DNA of 64,000 nt from CAWJMD01 sp963700925 (GTDB lineage Bacteria > Actinomycetota > Actinomycetes > Actinomycetales > CAWJMD01). The DNA lies in the NCBI GenBank assembly GCA_963700925.1, contig OY969553.1:1178001-1242000 (forward strand), in the 5' to 3' direction. The notes under the pieces are model-generated. The model was not told where the DNA came from, searched no databases, and saw only the letters and a program-made list of their open reading frames with translations. This document shows, in pieces, positions 15,677-23,276 of the stretch. The stretch's first letter is position 1. Each line of letters opens with the position of its first letter. Both the position numbers and the translations under genes were made by a program.

Positions 15677-16540
15677 TCACCCCGCGATCCGGACGGTGGT
15701 GGACGTGCCCCAGATGGCCAGCGAGAGGAAGAAGTCGACCACGTTGATGGCCACGATCGACATCCGGACGGCACGTCCCACCGCGACACCGACGCCGGCC
15801 GGACCGCCGCTCGCGGTGTACCCGTACCAGCAGTGGATGGCGATGATGACGACGGCGAAGACCATCACCTTGACGAACGACCAGAGCACGTCGCCCGGTG
15901 GCAGGAACAGGTTGAAGTAGTGGTCGTAGGTGCCGCTGGACTGGCCGTAGTACCCCGTCGAGATCAGGCGGGTCGCGGCGTAGGACGACAGCAGCCCCAC
16001 CACGTACAGCGGGATCACCGCCATGAAGCCGGCGACCATGCGGGTCGTCACCAGGAAGGGCAGGCTCGGGATGCCCATCACCTCGAGGGCGTCGATCTCC
16101 TCGGAGATGCGCATCGCGCCCAGCTGGGCGGTGAAGCCGCAGCCGACCGTCGCCGCGAGGGCGAGACCCGCCACCAGCGGCGCGATCTCGCGGGTGTTGA
16201 AGTACGCCGACACGAAGCCGGTGAACGCGCCGGACCCCAGCTGGTCGAGTGCCTGGTATCCCTGCAGGCCGACCTCGGTGCCGGTGAAGAACGCGAGGAA
16301 CGCGATCACCCCGACGGTTCCGCCGACCACCGACAGCGCGCCGGTGCCGAGGGTCACCTCCGCCAGCAGGCGGGTGACCTCCTTCTTGTACCGCGTCAGC
16401 GTCTTGGGCACCCAGCCGATGCTGCGCACGTAGAACCGCATCTGCTGGCCCATCGCGACGACACCGCGGTCGACGGCGCGGGCGGGCGCGAGCGCGGTCG
16501 CCGCCAGGCGCTGCGTGGTCGTTGTCTCGGAGGTGGCCAT
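15677..16540 (-). CDS. yrbE4B: Mce transporter permease YrbE4B
   Basis: Integral membrane permease of the MlaE family, 287 residues with about five hydrophobic segments. It pairs with YrbE4A to form the membrane channel through which the MceG ATPase drives lipid uptake. Family hallmark ISEEIDALEVMGIPSLPFLV is visible near the middle. Begins three bases after the yrbE4A stop. Confidence 0.92.
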   Translation of the reverse strand: MATSETTTTQRLAATALAPARAVDRGVVAMGQQMRFYVRSIGWVPKTLTRYKKEVTRLLAEVTLGTGALSVVGGTVGVIAFLAFFTGTEVGLQGYQALDQLGSGAFTGFVSAYFNTREIAPLVAGLALAATVGCGFTAQLGAMRISEEIDALEVMGIPSLPFLVTTRMVAGFMAVIPLYVVGLLSSYAATRLISTGYYGQSSGTYDHYFNLFLPPGDVLWSFVKVMVFAVVIIAIHCWYGYTASGGPAGVGVAVGRAVRMSIVAINVVDFFLSLAIWGTSTTVRIAG

Positions 16541-16543
16541 CGG

Positions 16544-17338
16544 TCAGATCTTCTGCGGGACGACTTGGAAGTAGATGGCGGTCATCACGAAGTTGGCGAC
16601 GAAGAGCAGCATGAACGTGATGACGACGCTTTGGTTGACGGCGTCACCGACCCCCTTCGGCCCACCTCCGGCGGTCAGCCCCTTGTACGAGGCGACGATG
16701 GCGGCGATGAACCCGAAGATCAGAGCCTTCAGCTCGCCCGCCCACAGGTCCTCGATCTGGGCGAGCGCCGTGAACGACGCCAGGTAGGCACCGGGCGTGC
16801 CTCCCTGCAGCACCACGTTGAAGAAGTACCCGCCGGCCACGCCGACCACGGAGACGAGACCGTTGAGGCAGACCGCCACCAGCATGGTGGCGAGGACGCG
16901 GGGCACGACGAGCCGGTGGATCGGCGAGATGCCGAGCACCTCCATCGCGTCGATCTCCTCGCGGATCTTGCGGGCGCCCAGGTCTGCGCAGATCGCCGAG
17001 CCCCCGGCGCCCGCGATCAGGAGGGCGGTGACGATCGGGCTGGCCTCACGGATCACGGCCAGCACGCTGGCGGCGCCCGAGAACGACTGGGCACCGAGCT
17101 GGCGGGTGAGGCTGCCGAGCTGCAGGGCGATCACCGCGCCGAACGGGATGGAGACCAATGCCGTCGGCAGGATCGTGACGGACGCGATGAACCACGACTG
17201 CTGCACGAACTCGCGGCCCTGGAACGGCCGACGCGGCAGCGCGCGCAGCACGTCCAGCATCATCGCGAAGAGGTTGCCCGACTGGCGCAGCGCACCGGTC
17301 GCCATCCCCGAAGCTGATACCGATCCCGAGACCGCCAT
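16544..17338 (-). CDS. yrbE4A: Mce transporter permease YrbE4A
   Basis: MlaE-family permease, 264 residues with five or six membrane segments, carrying the hallmark IREEIDAMEVLGISPIHRLV and the ending typical of YrbE4A (YFQVVPQKI). Works with YrbE4B and MceG. The ATG shares one base with the mceG stop (TGATG), coupling translation of ATPase and permease. Confidence 0.92.
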   Translation of the reverse strand: MAVSGSVSASGMATGALRQSGNLFAMMLDVLRALPRRPFQGREFVQQSWFIASVTILPTALVSIPFGAVIALQLGSLTRQLGAQSFSGAASVLAVIREASPIVTALLIAGAGGSAICADLGARKIREEIDAMEVLGISPIHRLVVPRVLATMLVAVCLNGLVSVVGVAGGYFFNVVLQGGTPGAYLASFTALAQIEDLWAGELKALIFGFIAAIVASYKGLTAGGGPKGVGDAVNQSVVITFMLLFVANFVMTAIYFQVVPQKI

Positions 17339-18291
17339 CAGGTAGTGCCCGCCATCTGCGGCTCGCCCTCGAACGATCCGTGCGGCGGCGTGATGCCGTT
17401 CTCACGGCACCACTCCCCCGGCATCCGCTGGCTCATCCGGTGCGAGCCGTCGCTCGGCTCGAGCTGGCGGGGGATCGGCGGCAGCGGGGGAAGCTCCTGG
17501 CCCGACTCGGCGGCCAGCTCGTCGGCGTCCTTCTCCTCGCTCATGCCGATCGGGCCGATGCGCTGCGCGTTGAGGAACTGCCGGACGACGGGCTCCTCGC
17601 TCGACAGCAGCATCTCGCGGGGCCCGAACATGGCCAGGTGCCGGTGGTAGAGCAGCCCGATGTTGTCGGGCACCGTCCGCGCCGTGTTGATGTCGTGGGT
17701 CACGATCAGGCAGGTGGCGTCGGTCTTGGCGTTCAGGTCGACGATCAGCTGGTTCAGGTAGGCGGTGCGCACCGGGTCGAGACCGGAGTCGGGCTCGTCG
17801 AAGAGCAGGATCTGCGGGTCGAGCACCAGTGCACGGGCCAGTCCGGCACGCTTGCGCATGCCGCCGGAGATCTCGCCGGGAAGCTTGTCCTCGGCCCCGG
17901 TGAGACCGACGAGCTCCATCTTCTCGGTGACGACCGCCTCGACCTCGGACTCCGACTTGCGCGTGTGCTCGCGCAGCGGGAAGGCGATGTTGTCGTAGAG
18001 GTTCATCGAGCCGAAGAGGGCGCCGTCCTGGAACAGCACCCCGAACAGCTTGCGCACCTCGTAGAGGGCCGACTCCCGCAGCTTCGTGATGTCCTGGCCG
18101 TCGATGATGATCGAGCCCTTCTCGGGCTTGAGCAGGCCGACGAGCGTCTTCAGGAAGACCGACTTGCCGGTGCCGGACGGGCCGAGCATCACCGAGATCT
18201 CGCCGGCGGGCAGGTTCAGCGTCACGTCGTTCCAGATCAGCTGAGAACCGAAGGACTTGGTCAGCCCTTCGACGGTGATCTCGACACCCAC
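17338..18291 (-). CDS. mceG: Mce transporter ATPase MceG (Mkl)
   Basis: ABC ATPase powering Mce lipid import. Walker A GPSGTGKS, signature ISGGMRKRAG (in place of LSGGQ, as in Mkl/MlaF), Walker B ILLFDEPDSGLDP and a switch His in IVTHD are all readable. A C-terminal extension of about 80 residues beyond the ABC fold (DADELAAESGQELPPLPPIP) is typical of actinobacterial Mkl and is thought to contact accessory parts. The start is taken as GTG at 18291 (GVEITVEGLTKSFG), which has GGAG upstream and fits the family's beginning; ATG at 18306 is the alternative. First gene of the operon, whereas in mycobacteria this gene lies elsewhere. Confidence 0.93.
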   Translation of the reverse strand: MGVEITVEGLTKSFGSQLIWNDVTLNLPAGEISVMLGPSGTGKSVFLKTLVGLLKPEKGSIIIDGQDITKLRESALYEVRKLFGVLFQDGALFGSMNLYDNIAFPLREHTRKSESEVEAVVTEKMELVGLTGAEDKLPGEISGGMRKRAGLARALVLDPQILLFDEPDSGLDPVRTAYLNQLIVDLNAKTDATCLIVTHDINTARTVPDNIGLLYHRHLAMFGPREMLLSSEEPVVRQFLNAQRIGPIGMSEEKDADELAAESGQELPPLPPIPRQLEPSDGSHRMSQRMPGEWCRENGITPPHGSFEGEPQMAGTT

Positions 18292-18343
18292 GTGGACACG
18301 CTCCATTTCCGCCCGGGCCCACGGTCGTGGGCGGGGCCTCGGG

Positions 18344-18349
18344 AGACTA
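18344..18349 (-). promoter_or_regulatory. Possible -10 box of the mce operon
   Basis: TAGTCT on the minus strand fits TANNNT and lies about 40-55 bases upstream of the mceG start, within the 240-bp spacer between the rplL hairpin and mceG. No good -35 box is seen. Weak call. Confidence 0.25.
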
Positions 18350-18449
18350 ACGGGGGAGTTCGCTCCGGGTTACGCGCCGGTAGCCCGTCGAGGGGGTCGA
18401 CGCGAGCCCCCAACGGGGCGCCCGAGCGAAACCCAGAGGGAACGCGCGA

Positions 18450-18482
18450 GGGCGGGGCGGACCAGTACGGTCCACCCCGCCC
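18450..18482 (-). terminator. Hairpin terminator after rplJ-rplL
   Basis: A 14-bp stem (18450-18463 with 18469-18482, one G-U wobble) and a five-base loop lie about 65 bases after the rplL stop. No U tract follows, as is common in high-GC actinobacteria. It separates the ribosomal protein transcript from the mce operon. Confidence 0.6.
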
Positions 18483-18546
18483 TCACCCTGCATTTCGTGC
18501 TCAGGTCGTGCTTACCGGCCACCCCTGGACGGAGGGCCGGCGGGGG

Positions 18547-18936
18547 TCACTTGACCGTGACGGTGGCGCCGGCGCCCTCGAGGGCGGCCTTCGCCTTCTC
18601 GGCGGCCTCCTTGTTGACCTTTTCCAGGATCGGCTTGGGAGCGCCGTCCACGAGGTCCTTGGCCTCCTTCAGCCCGAGGCTGGTGAGGGAGCGAACCTCC
18701 TTGATGACCTGGATCTTCTTGTCGCCTGCGGCCTCGAGGACGACGTCGAACTCGTCCTGCTCCTCGACGACCTCGGCCGCGGCGCCACCTGCGGCGCCAC
18801 CGGCAGCGGCGACGGCCACGGGGGCGGCGGCGGTGACCTCGAAGGTGTCTTCGAACTTCTTCACGAACTCGGAGAGCTCGATCAGGGTCATGTCCTTGAA
18901 CGCGTCGAGCAGCTCGTCGGTGCTGAGCTTCGCCAT
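18547..18936 (-). CDS. rplL: 50S ribosomal protein L7/L12
   Basis: Stalk protein of the large ribosomal subunit, 129 residues, a normal length. The N-terminal dimerisation helix (LSTDELLDAFKDMTLIELSE), an Ala/Gly hinge (residues about 38-55) and the factor-binding C-terminal domain (DVVLEAAGDKKIQVIKEVR, TSLGLKEAKDLVDGAP) are all clear. It recruits translation factors and binds L10 encoded just upstream. Normally followed by rpoB; here the mce operon follows. Confidence 0.98.
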   Translation of the reverse strand: MAKLSTDELLDAFKDMTLIELSEFVKKFEDTFEVTAAAPVAVAAAGGAAGGAAAEVVEEQDEFDVVLEAAGDKKIQVIKEVRSLTSLGLKEAKDLVDGAPKPILEKVNKEAAEKAKAALEGAGATVTVK

Positions 18937-18998
18937 GGTGGCGGTCCTTCCTTCTAGCTGAGGATCGGTGTGCCGGACGGCCCACCGGGGGTTGGGCG

Positions 18999-19673
18999 TC
19001 AGCCCTCGGTGTTCTCGCCCTCGGCGGGAGAGTCCTGGGTGGTGCTGGCTTCTTCTGTGCTGGCTTCTTCTGTGCTGGCTTCTTCTGGGCCGGCTTCTTC
19101 TGTGCTGGCCTCGACCGCCGTGTCGCTGACCTCGGCGGCCGCAGCCTGCGCGGGAGCCTCCGCCTCGAGCTTGACGCGCAGGGCGTCGATGGTGCGAGCG
19201 GCCTGCGACAGCGGCGCAGCGAACAGGTACGCGGCGTTGTTGAGCGACGCCTTCATCGCACCGGCCAGCTTGGCCAGCAGGACCTCGCGGGACTCGAGGT
19301 CCGCGAGGCGGGTGATCTCGGACGGGGAGAGCGTCTTGCCCTCCATGTAGCCGCCCTTGATGACGAGCTGGGGGTTCGCCTTGGCGAAGTCGCGCAGACC
19401 CTTGGCCGCCTCGACCGGGTCACCGGTGATGAAGGCGATCGCGGACGGTCCGGTGAGCTGGCCGTCGAACGCGTCGACGCCGGCCTCCTTCGCCGCGATG
19501 GTGGTCAGGGTGTTCTTCACGACTGCGTACACGGCGTTCTCACCCAGTGAGCGGCGCAGCTCCTTGAGCTGAGCCACGGTGAGCCCGCGGTACTCGGTGA
19601 GCACGCCGGCGTTGGAACCGCGGAACCGGTCCGTCAGCTCGGCGACCGCGGCTGCCTTGTCTGGCCTCGCCAT
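18999..19673 (-). CDS. rplJ: 50S ribosomal protein L10
   Basis: Base of the L7/L12 stalk, 224 residues. The start MARPDKAAAVAELTDRFRGS at 19673 has a strong GGAAGGAGGG upstream. The core ends near residue 175; beyond it the C-terminal tail is an acidic Ser/Thr/Ala/Glu stretch (EEASTEEASTEEAST) made by a 15-bp tandem repeat in the gene. Actinobacterial L10 proteins often have such acidic tails, but the repeat is recent-looking. The leader upstream holds an attenuator hairpin. Confidence 0.97.
   Translation of the reverse strand: MARPDKAAAVAELTDRFRGSNAGVLTEYRGLTVAQLKELRRSLGENAVYAVVKNTLTTIAAKEAGVDAFDGQLTGPSAIAFITGDPVEAAKGLRDFAKANPQLVIKGGYMEGKTLSPSEITRLADLESREVLLAKLAGAMKASLNNAAYLFAAPLSQAARTIDALRVKLEAEAPAQAAAAEVSDTAVEASTEEAGPEEASTEEASTEEASTTQDSPAEGENTEG
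19043..19102. repeat. 15-bp tandem repeat inside rplJ
   Basis: Four consecutive copies of a 15-bp unit (three identical from 19043 to 19087, the fourth with two changes) code on the minus strand for repeated EEAST/EEAGP in the acidic L10 tail. The unit is a multiple of three, so copy-number change keeps the frame. Confidence 0.85.
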
Positions 19674-19727
19674 GGCCCTCCTTCCGTGGTGGGTGCGCCG
19701 GTCTGGTCCGGCCCCGGACAACGAAAA

Positions 19728-19751
19728 TGCCCCGCGCAGATGCACGGGGCA
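19728..19751 (-). promoter_or_regulatory. Attenuator hairpin in the rplJ leader (L10-leader-like)
   Basis: On the minus strand TGCCCCG (19745-19751), a ten-base loop and CGGGGCA (19728-19734) form a 7-bp stem followed directly by TTTTCGTT, about 55 bases before the rplJ ATG. This is an intrinsic-terminator shape. Ribosomal L10 leaders bind free L10-L12 complex and control rplJL in many bacteria; that this leader does so is inference. Confidence 0.5.
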
Positions 19752-19931
19752 CGGACCACGGTCGTGTGTGGTGAGCACTCCTCGCACCTGCGCTGGCCAC
19801 CACGTTGTTCGTGGGCCTTCGGTCACCCGTACTGGGACTCTGCGAGCCAGGGCGACGACCGGCGGTCTTCGGCAGGTGTCAGCGTACGTGCGCGTCACCC
19901 GTCCGACCAAATCGCCGTCGCGGGCGTCGGC

Positions 19932-20432
19932 TTACGACGACCGCTGCTCCCAGAACTTCTCGCCGTCGCTCGCGAGGTACCGCTCCAGGAACTCGGCAGC
20001 CGAGGAGCCGACCGCGTACCAGTCGGCTCGGGGGTCCATCGGCAGAGCGACGAGGTACCTGCGCTCGGCCGCCTCCGACGGGGCGAGCACGAGCAGCTCC
20101 GTGTCGCCCAGGAACTCGCCGACGACAACGTCGTCAGCGCGGACGTCGTCCGGCCGAGCGCTCTGCTCTGCTGCCGTACGACGGCTGCTCTCGGCCGGGG
20201 AGAGCAGGTGCAGCCCCCACTGGCCGTACTCGGAGTCCTCGAACAGCCAGGCCTCCCGGCAGGTCGACCACAGCTCGTGCAGCTCCGGGCGACTCGTGGC
20301 GTCAGGCGCAGCATCGAGCTCATCACGGGTCGCTCCGGCCTCGAGGCGGCAGCCGAGCTTGAACGGGTTGTGCCCGCCCGCTGGCTGCCGCCACTCCCTG
20401 CAGGCGTCGAGGACCTCCGCGAGAGAACGCAT
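19932..20432 (-). CDS. SUKH/SMI1-KNR4-like immunity protein
   Basis: Protein of 166 residues, cytosolic, no signal or membrane helix. The second half (VVVGEFLGDTELLVLAP, then YLVALPMDPRADWYAVG, then SAAEFLERYL) has the look of the SMI1/KNR4 (SUKH) fold, the commonest immunity family next to nuclease toxins. The start MRSLAEVLDACREWRQPAGG at 20432 overlaps the stop of the HNH toxin gene (TGATG), a coupling that would give toxin and antidote together. Likely role: binding and blocking the C-terminal nuclease of the neighbour. Fold recognition was by eye. Confidence 0.65.
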   Translation of the reverse strand: MRSLAEVLDACREWRQPAGGHNPFKLGCRLEAGATRDELDAAPDATSRPELHELWSTCREAWLFEDSEYGQWGLHLLSPAESSRRTAAEQSARPDDVRADDVVVGEFLGDTELLVLAPSEAAERRYLVALPMDPRADWYAVGSSAAEFLERYLASDGEKFWEQRSS

Positions 20433-21838
20433 CAGTACTCCCTCCACCACGGGTTGAACTGCTGCTGGTGCACGTCACGGGGGACCGGCACCAGATTGTC
20501 GAAGTCGTTCGTGCCCCCGTACTCCCGTGGCTGGATGTGGTGGATGTCGTACCCGGACCAGCCGCCCTCAGGAGTCGGGTACCCACGGTCGTACCACTCC
20601 TTGATGAAGGCGCCGCGCTCCTGGGCTCCCCACGTGACCCTCTCGGAGACGGGGACCTTCTGCAGATCCTCGCCGGGGAAGTGGATCGGCTCGCCCGTCC
20701 GGGGGTCGATGACCTCAGGGTAGGGGTTGCCTGCACGGTTGACCGCGACCGCGTCGGCAACGGCCTCCGCCTCGTCGGCGGCCTCGTCGGCCTGACGGGC
20801 GGCGGCCTGCGCGGCGTCGCAGTCGGGTGCCGCGGCCAGCAGCCGGTCCATCACCAACGGCACCACGGTCACGGACAGGACCGGACCGCCGCCGGTCTCC
20901 CCCGGGACGCCTGCGGCCAGCACGGTGCTGTTCGCGTCCTGCCCGGGCAGCCGAGCAGCGATCGGGCAGCCGGCCCTGCGTGCCTTCTCCGCCGCCTCGT
21001 CCGCCTTCTCCCGCGCCTCTCGTGCCGCCCTGGCCGCCCCGTCCAGGTCGCCACGGGCAGCGAGTTCCTTGGCTCTTCGCGCCGCGGCAGCAGCGTCGTC
21101 CGCGAGCCTGCCCAGGTCGGCCAGGTCGTCGACGATCCGGGTCAGCTTGCCCAGCTTGCCGAGCTTGCCGAACTTGCCCGCCGCCTTCCCGATGTTCACG
21201 CCCGGGATGAACCACGACCCCACGTTCCAGATCGTCCGCCCGATCGCGCCGCCGTGGTCACCGCGGTCCCACATCCCACCCGACTCGTCATCCCAGACCA
21301 TCTGCCGCAACGCGTCACCCGGGTTGTCCCAGATGTACTTCGCCGCATCGATGATCGAACCCGGGTTACGGATCAGGTCGACGATCCCCACCACGTCGTC
21401 GACCGCACCCTTGCCGACGTTGTAGACCGCGCTACCGACCTGCTGCACTCCCGACCACGCGCACCCCCAGAACCCTGAACACCCCTCGTCCTCGGAGCCG
21501 TCGTCGCCGGAGCCTTGGTCGCTGGAACCCTGGTCGCCGGAGCCCTGGTCGCCGGAGCCCTGGTCGCCGGAGCCGTCGTCGCCGGAGCCGTCGTCGGAGG
21601 CCCCGTCCGATCCAGGCGAGGTCGAGCCGCAGCCGGGGTCACCGACGACCTCGCAGATCAGCGCCTGCGTCCCCTCGAACACCTGGGTCCGCGTCGACGG
21701 CGAAGCCATCAACGCCGCGACCAGGCCGATCACCACCACGACGGCAGCGATCAACCCGATGTACTCCATGCTGCCCTGGCCCTGCTCGCGGGCGCGCTGG
21801 CGCCGCTCCGCCGGCCCACGCCCCATCGCGCGCAGCAT
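20432..21838 (-). CDS. Polymorphic toxin: Flp-pilin-like leader plus C-terminal HNH nuclease
   Basis: Protein of 468 residues. Residues 20-26 (G-QGSMEY) match the prepilin cleavage pattern of Flp/TadE pilins: Gly, then Glu at +5 and Tyr at +6, then a hydrophobic helix (IGLIAAVVVVIGLVAALM). A low-complexity acidic GSGDQ-repeat linker follows (about residues 75-110), then an aromatic/Gly region, an Ala/Arg/Glu-rich coiled-coil-like segment (about 240-290) and a C-terminal HNH nuclease: DIHHIQPREYGG with His433/His434, Asn448 and His457. The layout is that of a polymorphic toxin exported through a prepilin-type route. The ATG at 21838 overlaps the preceding stop (TGATG); a GTG nine bases upstream is the alternative. 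Confidence 0.75.
   Translation of the reverse strand: MLRAMGRGPAERRQRAREQGQGSMEYIGLIAAVVVVIGLVAALMASPSTRTQVFEGTQALICEVVGDPGCGSTSPGSDGASDDGSGDDGSGDQGSGDQGSGDQGSSDQGSGDDGSEDEGCSGFWGCAWSGVQQVGSAVYNVGKGAVDDVVGIVDLIRNPGSIIDAAKYIWDNPGDALRQMVWDDESGGMWDRGDHGGAIGRTIWNVGSWFIPGVNIGKAAGKFGKLGKLGKLTRIVDDLADLGRLADDAAAAARRAKELAARGDLDGAARAAREAREKADEAAEKARRAGCPIAARLPGQDANSTVLAAGVPGETGGGPVLSVTVVPLVMDRLLAAAPDCDAAQAAARQADEAADEAEAVADAVAVNRAGNPYPEVIDPRTGEPIHFPGEDLQKVPVSERVTWGAQERGAFIKEWYDRGYPTPEGGWSGYDIHHIQPREYGGTNDFDNLVPVPRDVHQQQFNPWWREY
21496..21600. repeat. 15-bp degenerate tandem repeat in the toxin gene
   Basis: About seven imperfect 15-bp units code on the minus strand for GSGDQ/GSGDD repeats, a flexible acidic linker between the pilin-like leader and the toxin body. 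Confidence 0.75.
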
Positions 21839-22245
21839 CACGTCCACCCGCGGAAGAACCGGCGGGCCGACGGACGCGTCAGCAGAACCAGCACCACGAC
21901 GGGGATCACCAGCTGGGTCAGTCCTCGGGGGTCACCACGTCCGACACTTGCCAGGGCCCCGAGAAGCCATAGGCCACAGGCCGCTACGGCCCACCAGAAC
22001 AGGCGCATCCCGCCCTGCCCCATCCGCACGGCCACCACGCACGCGATCACGGCCGGCACGCACACCCAGATCGCACGCCCGACCGCCTCGCTGCTGCCCC
22101 CGACAGTCGCCAGGTAGCCCAGGACGGTCAGCACCGTCAGGCCCGCGCCGATGAGCAGAGCCACCCTGGCGGCGCGAACCGGCCCGGGCATCGGGCCGGC
22201 GCCACGGGAGGGGCTGTAGGCGTGTGGTGCGGTCTGTGAGTCCAC
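21838..22245 (-). CDS. Small four-helix membrane protein of the toxin cassette
   Basis: Protein of 135 residues, not recognised. Four hydrophobic segments can be read: VALLIGAGLTVLTVLGYLA, IWVCVPAVIACVVAV, LFWWAVAACGLWLLGALA and LVIPVVVLVLLT; the N-terminus is short and Pro-rich and the C-terminus basic (RPSARRFFRGW). Its stop overlaps the toxin ATG, so it heads a three-gene translationally coupled unit. It could aid export of the toxin or anchor it; nothing in the sequence decides this. Confidence 0.6.
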   Translation of the reverse strand: MDSQTAPHAYSPSRGAGPMPGPVRAARVALLIGAGLTVLTVLGYLATVGGSSEAVGRAIWVCVPAVIACVVAVRMGQGGMRLFWWAVAACGLWLLGALASVGRGDPRGLTQLVIPVVVLVLLTRPSARRFFRGWT

Positions 22246-22370
22246 GGCAGAAGCGTGGTCGAGGGCAGCCCGGCGCCGCCAGGGCCCGGGGGCCTAACCG
22301 AGACCCGTGTCGGGCCCACAACCCACTCGGGGCGGTGGTGGGCCTGACAGCCGAGCGGCGGTGGACACAC

Positions 22371-22404
22371 CGACGGCCCGCCCCCTGGTGGGGACGGGCC
22401 GTCG
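22371..22404 (-). terminator. Strong hairpin terminator after rplK-rplA
   Basis: A perfect 10-bp outer stem (22371-22380 with 22395-22404) with a further four G-C pairs inside lies 22 bases after the rplA stop. No U tract. It separates the rplKA transcript from the toxin cassette. Confidence 0.7.
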
Positions 22405-22425
22405 AACGCGTTGCGAGAGAGGGGC

Positions 22426-23142
22426 TCAGACCTCGGCGGTCTCCTCGACCAGCAGGTTGCGGGTGCGGTTCGGGTCGACCGGGATGCCGGGGCCCATCGT
22501 CGTCGACATCGTCGCCTTGGCCACGTAGCGGCCCTTGGACGACGACGGCTTCAGCCGCAGCACCTCGTCGAGCGCCGCTGCGTAGTTCTCCACGAGCTGG
22601 GTCTCGCTGAACGAGGCCTTGCCGATGATGAAGTGGAGGTTCGCGTGCTTGTCGACGCGGAACTCGATCTTGCCGCCCTTGATCTCCTCGACGGCCTTGG
22701 CGACGTCCATCGTCACGGTGCCGGTCTTGGGGTTCGGCATCAGGCCGCGGGGGCCGAGCACCTTGCCGAGGCGGCCGACCTTGCCCATCAGGTCGGGGGT
22801 GGCGACGGCGGCGTCGAAGTCGGTGAAGCCTGCCGCGACCTTCTCGATCATGTCGTCGGAGCCCACGAACTCGGCGCCGGCTGCGCGGGCCGCATCGGCA
22901 CGGTCACCGGTGGCGAAGACCAGGACTCGAGCGGTCTTGCCGGTGCCGTGCGGGAGGTTGACGGTGCCGCGCACCATCTGGTCGGCCTTGCGGGGGTCGA
23001 CGCCGAGGCGCATCGCGACCTCGACGGTGGGGTCGAACTTCGCCGCGGCGGTGTCCTTGACGATCCGGACGGCCTCGAGCGGCGCGTACGTGCGGCTGCG
23101 GTCGATCTTCTCGGCGGCGGCGCGGTAGCTCTTGCTGCGCAT
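22426..23142 (-). CDS. rplA: 50S ribosomal protein L1
   Basis: 238 residues, normal length. Start MRSKSYRAAAEKIDRSRTYA at 23142 with AGGAA upstream. Family signatures VLGPRGLMPNPKTGTV and KGGKIEFRVDKHANLHFIIG are intact. L1 forms the mobile stalk near the ribosomal E site and often represses its own operon. Separated from rplK by a 134-bp spacer holding a 13-bp tandem repeat. Confidence 0.98.
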   Translation of the reverse strand: MRSKSYRAAAEKIDRSRTYAPLEAVRIVKDTAAAKFDPTVEVAMRLGVDPRKADQMVRGTVNLPHGTGKTARVLVFATGDRADAARAAGAEFVGSDDMIEKVAAGFTDFDAAVATPDLMGKVGRLGKVLGPRGLMPNPKTGTVTMDVAKAVEEIKGGKIEFRVDKHANLHFIIGKASFSETQLVENYAAALDEVLRLKPSSSKGRYVAKATMSTTMGPGIPVDPNRTRNLLVEETAEV

Positions 23143-23214
23143 GGTTCCTGCTCTCTTGTTCGTGGGTCTGGTTGTTCGGCAGTCGTGGTCAGCGGGCCAG
23201 CGCGGGCCCTGCCA

Positions 23215-23253
23215 CTGTCTTGCTGAGCTGTCTTGCTGAGCTGTCTTGCTGAG
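23215..23253. repeat. 13-bp tandem repeat between rplK and rplA
   Basis: Three identical consecutive copies of CTGTCTTGCTGAG, plus five bases of a fourth, fill the middle of the rplK-rplA spacer. Non-coding; probably replication slippage, and it lengthens the mRNA between two genes that are normally close. Confidence 0.85.
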
Positions 23254-23276
23254 CTGTCCTTCTTGGTGGTGCTGGT

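Noticed and set aside
15590..17317. Long plus-strand open frame opposite yrbE4A/yrbE4B
   Set aside because: Translation is almost wholly charged, low-complexity Arg/Asp/His/Glu; it mirrors codon bias of the permease genes.
20432..21838. HNH gene as a mobile homing endonuclease or intron product
   Set aside because: The pilin-like leader, linker and adjacent coupled SUKH-like gene fit a secreted toxin; no intron or intein boundaries are seen.
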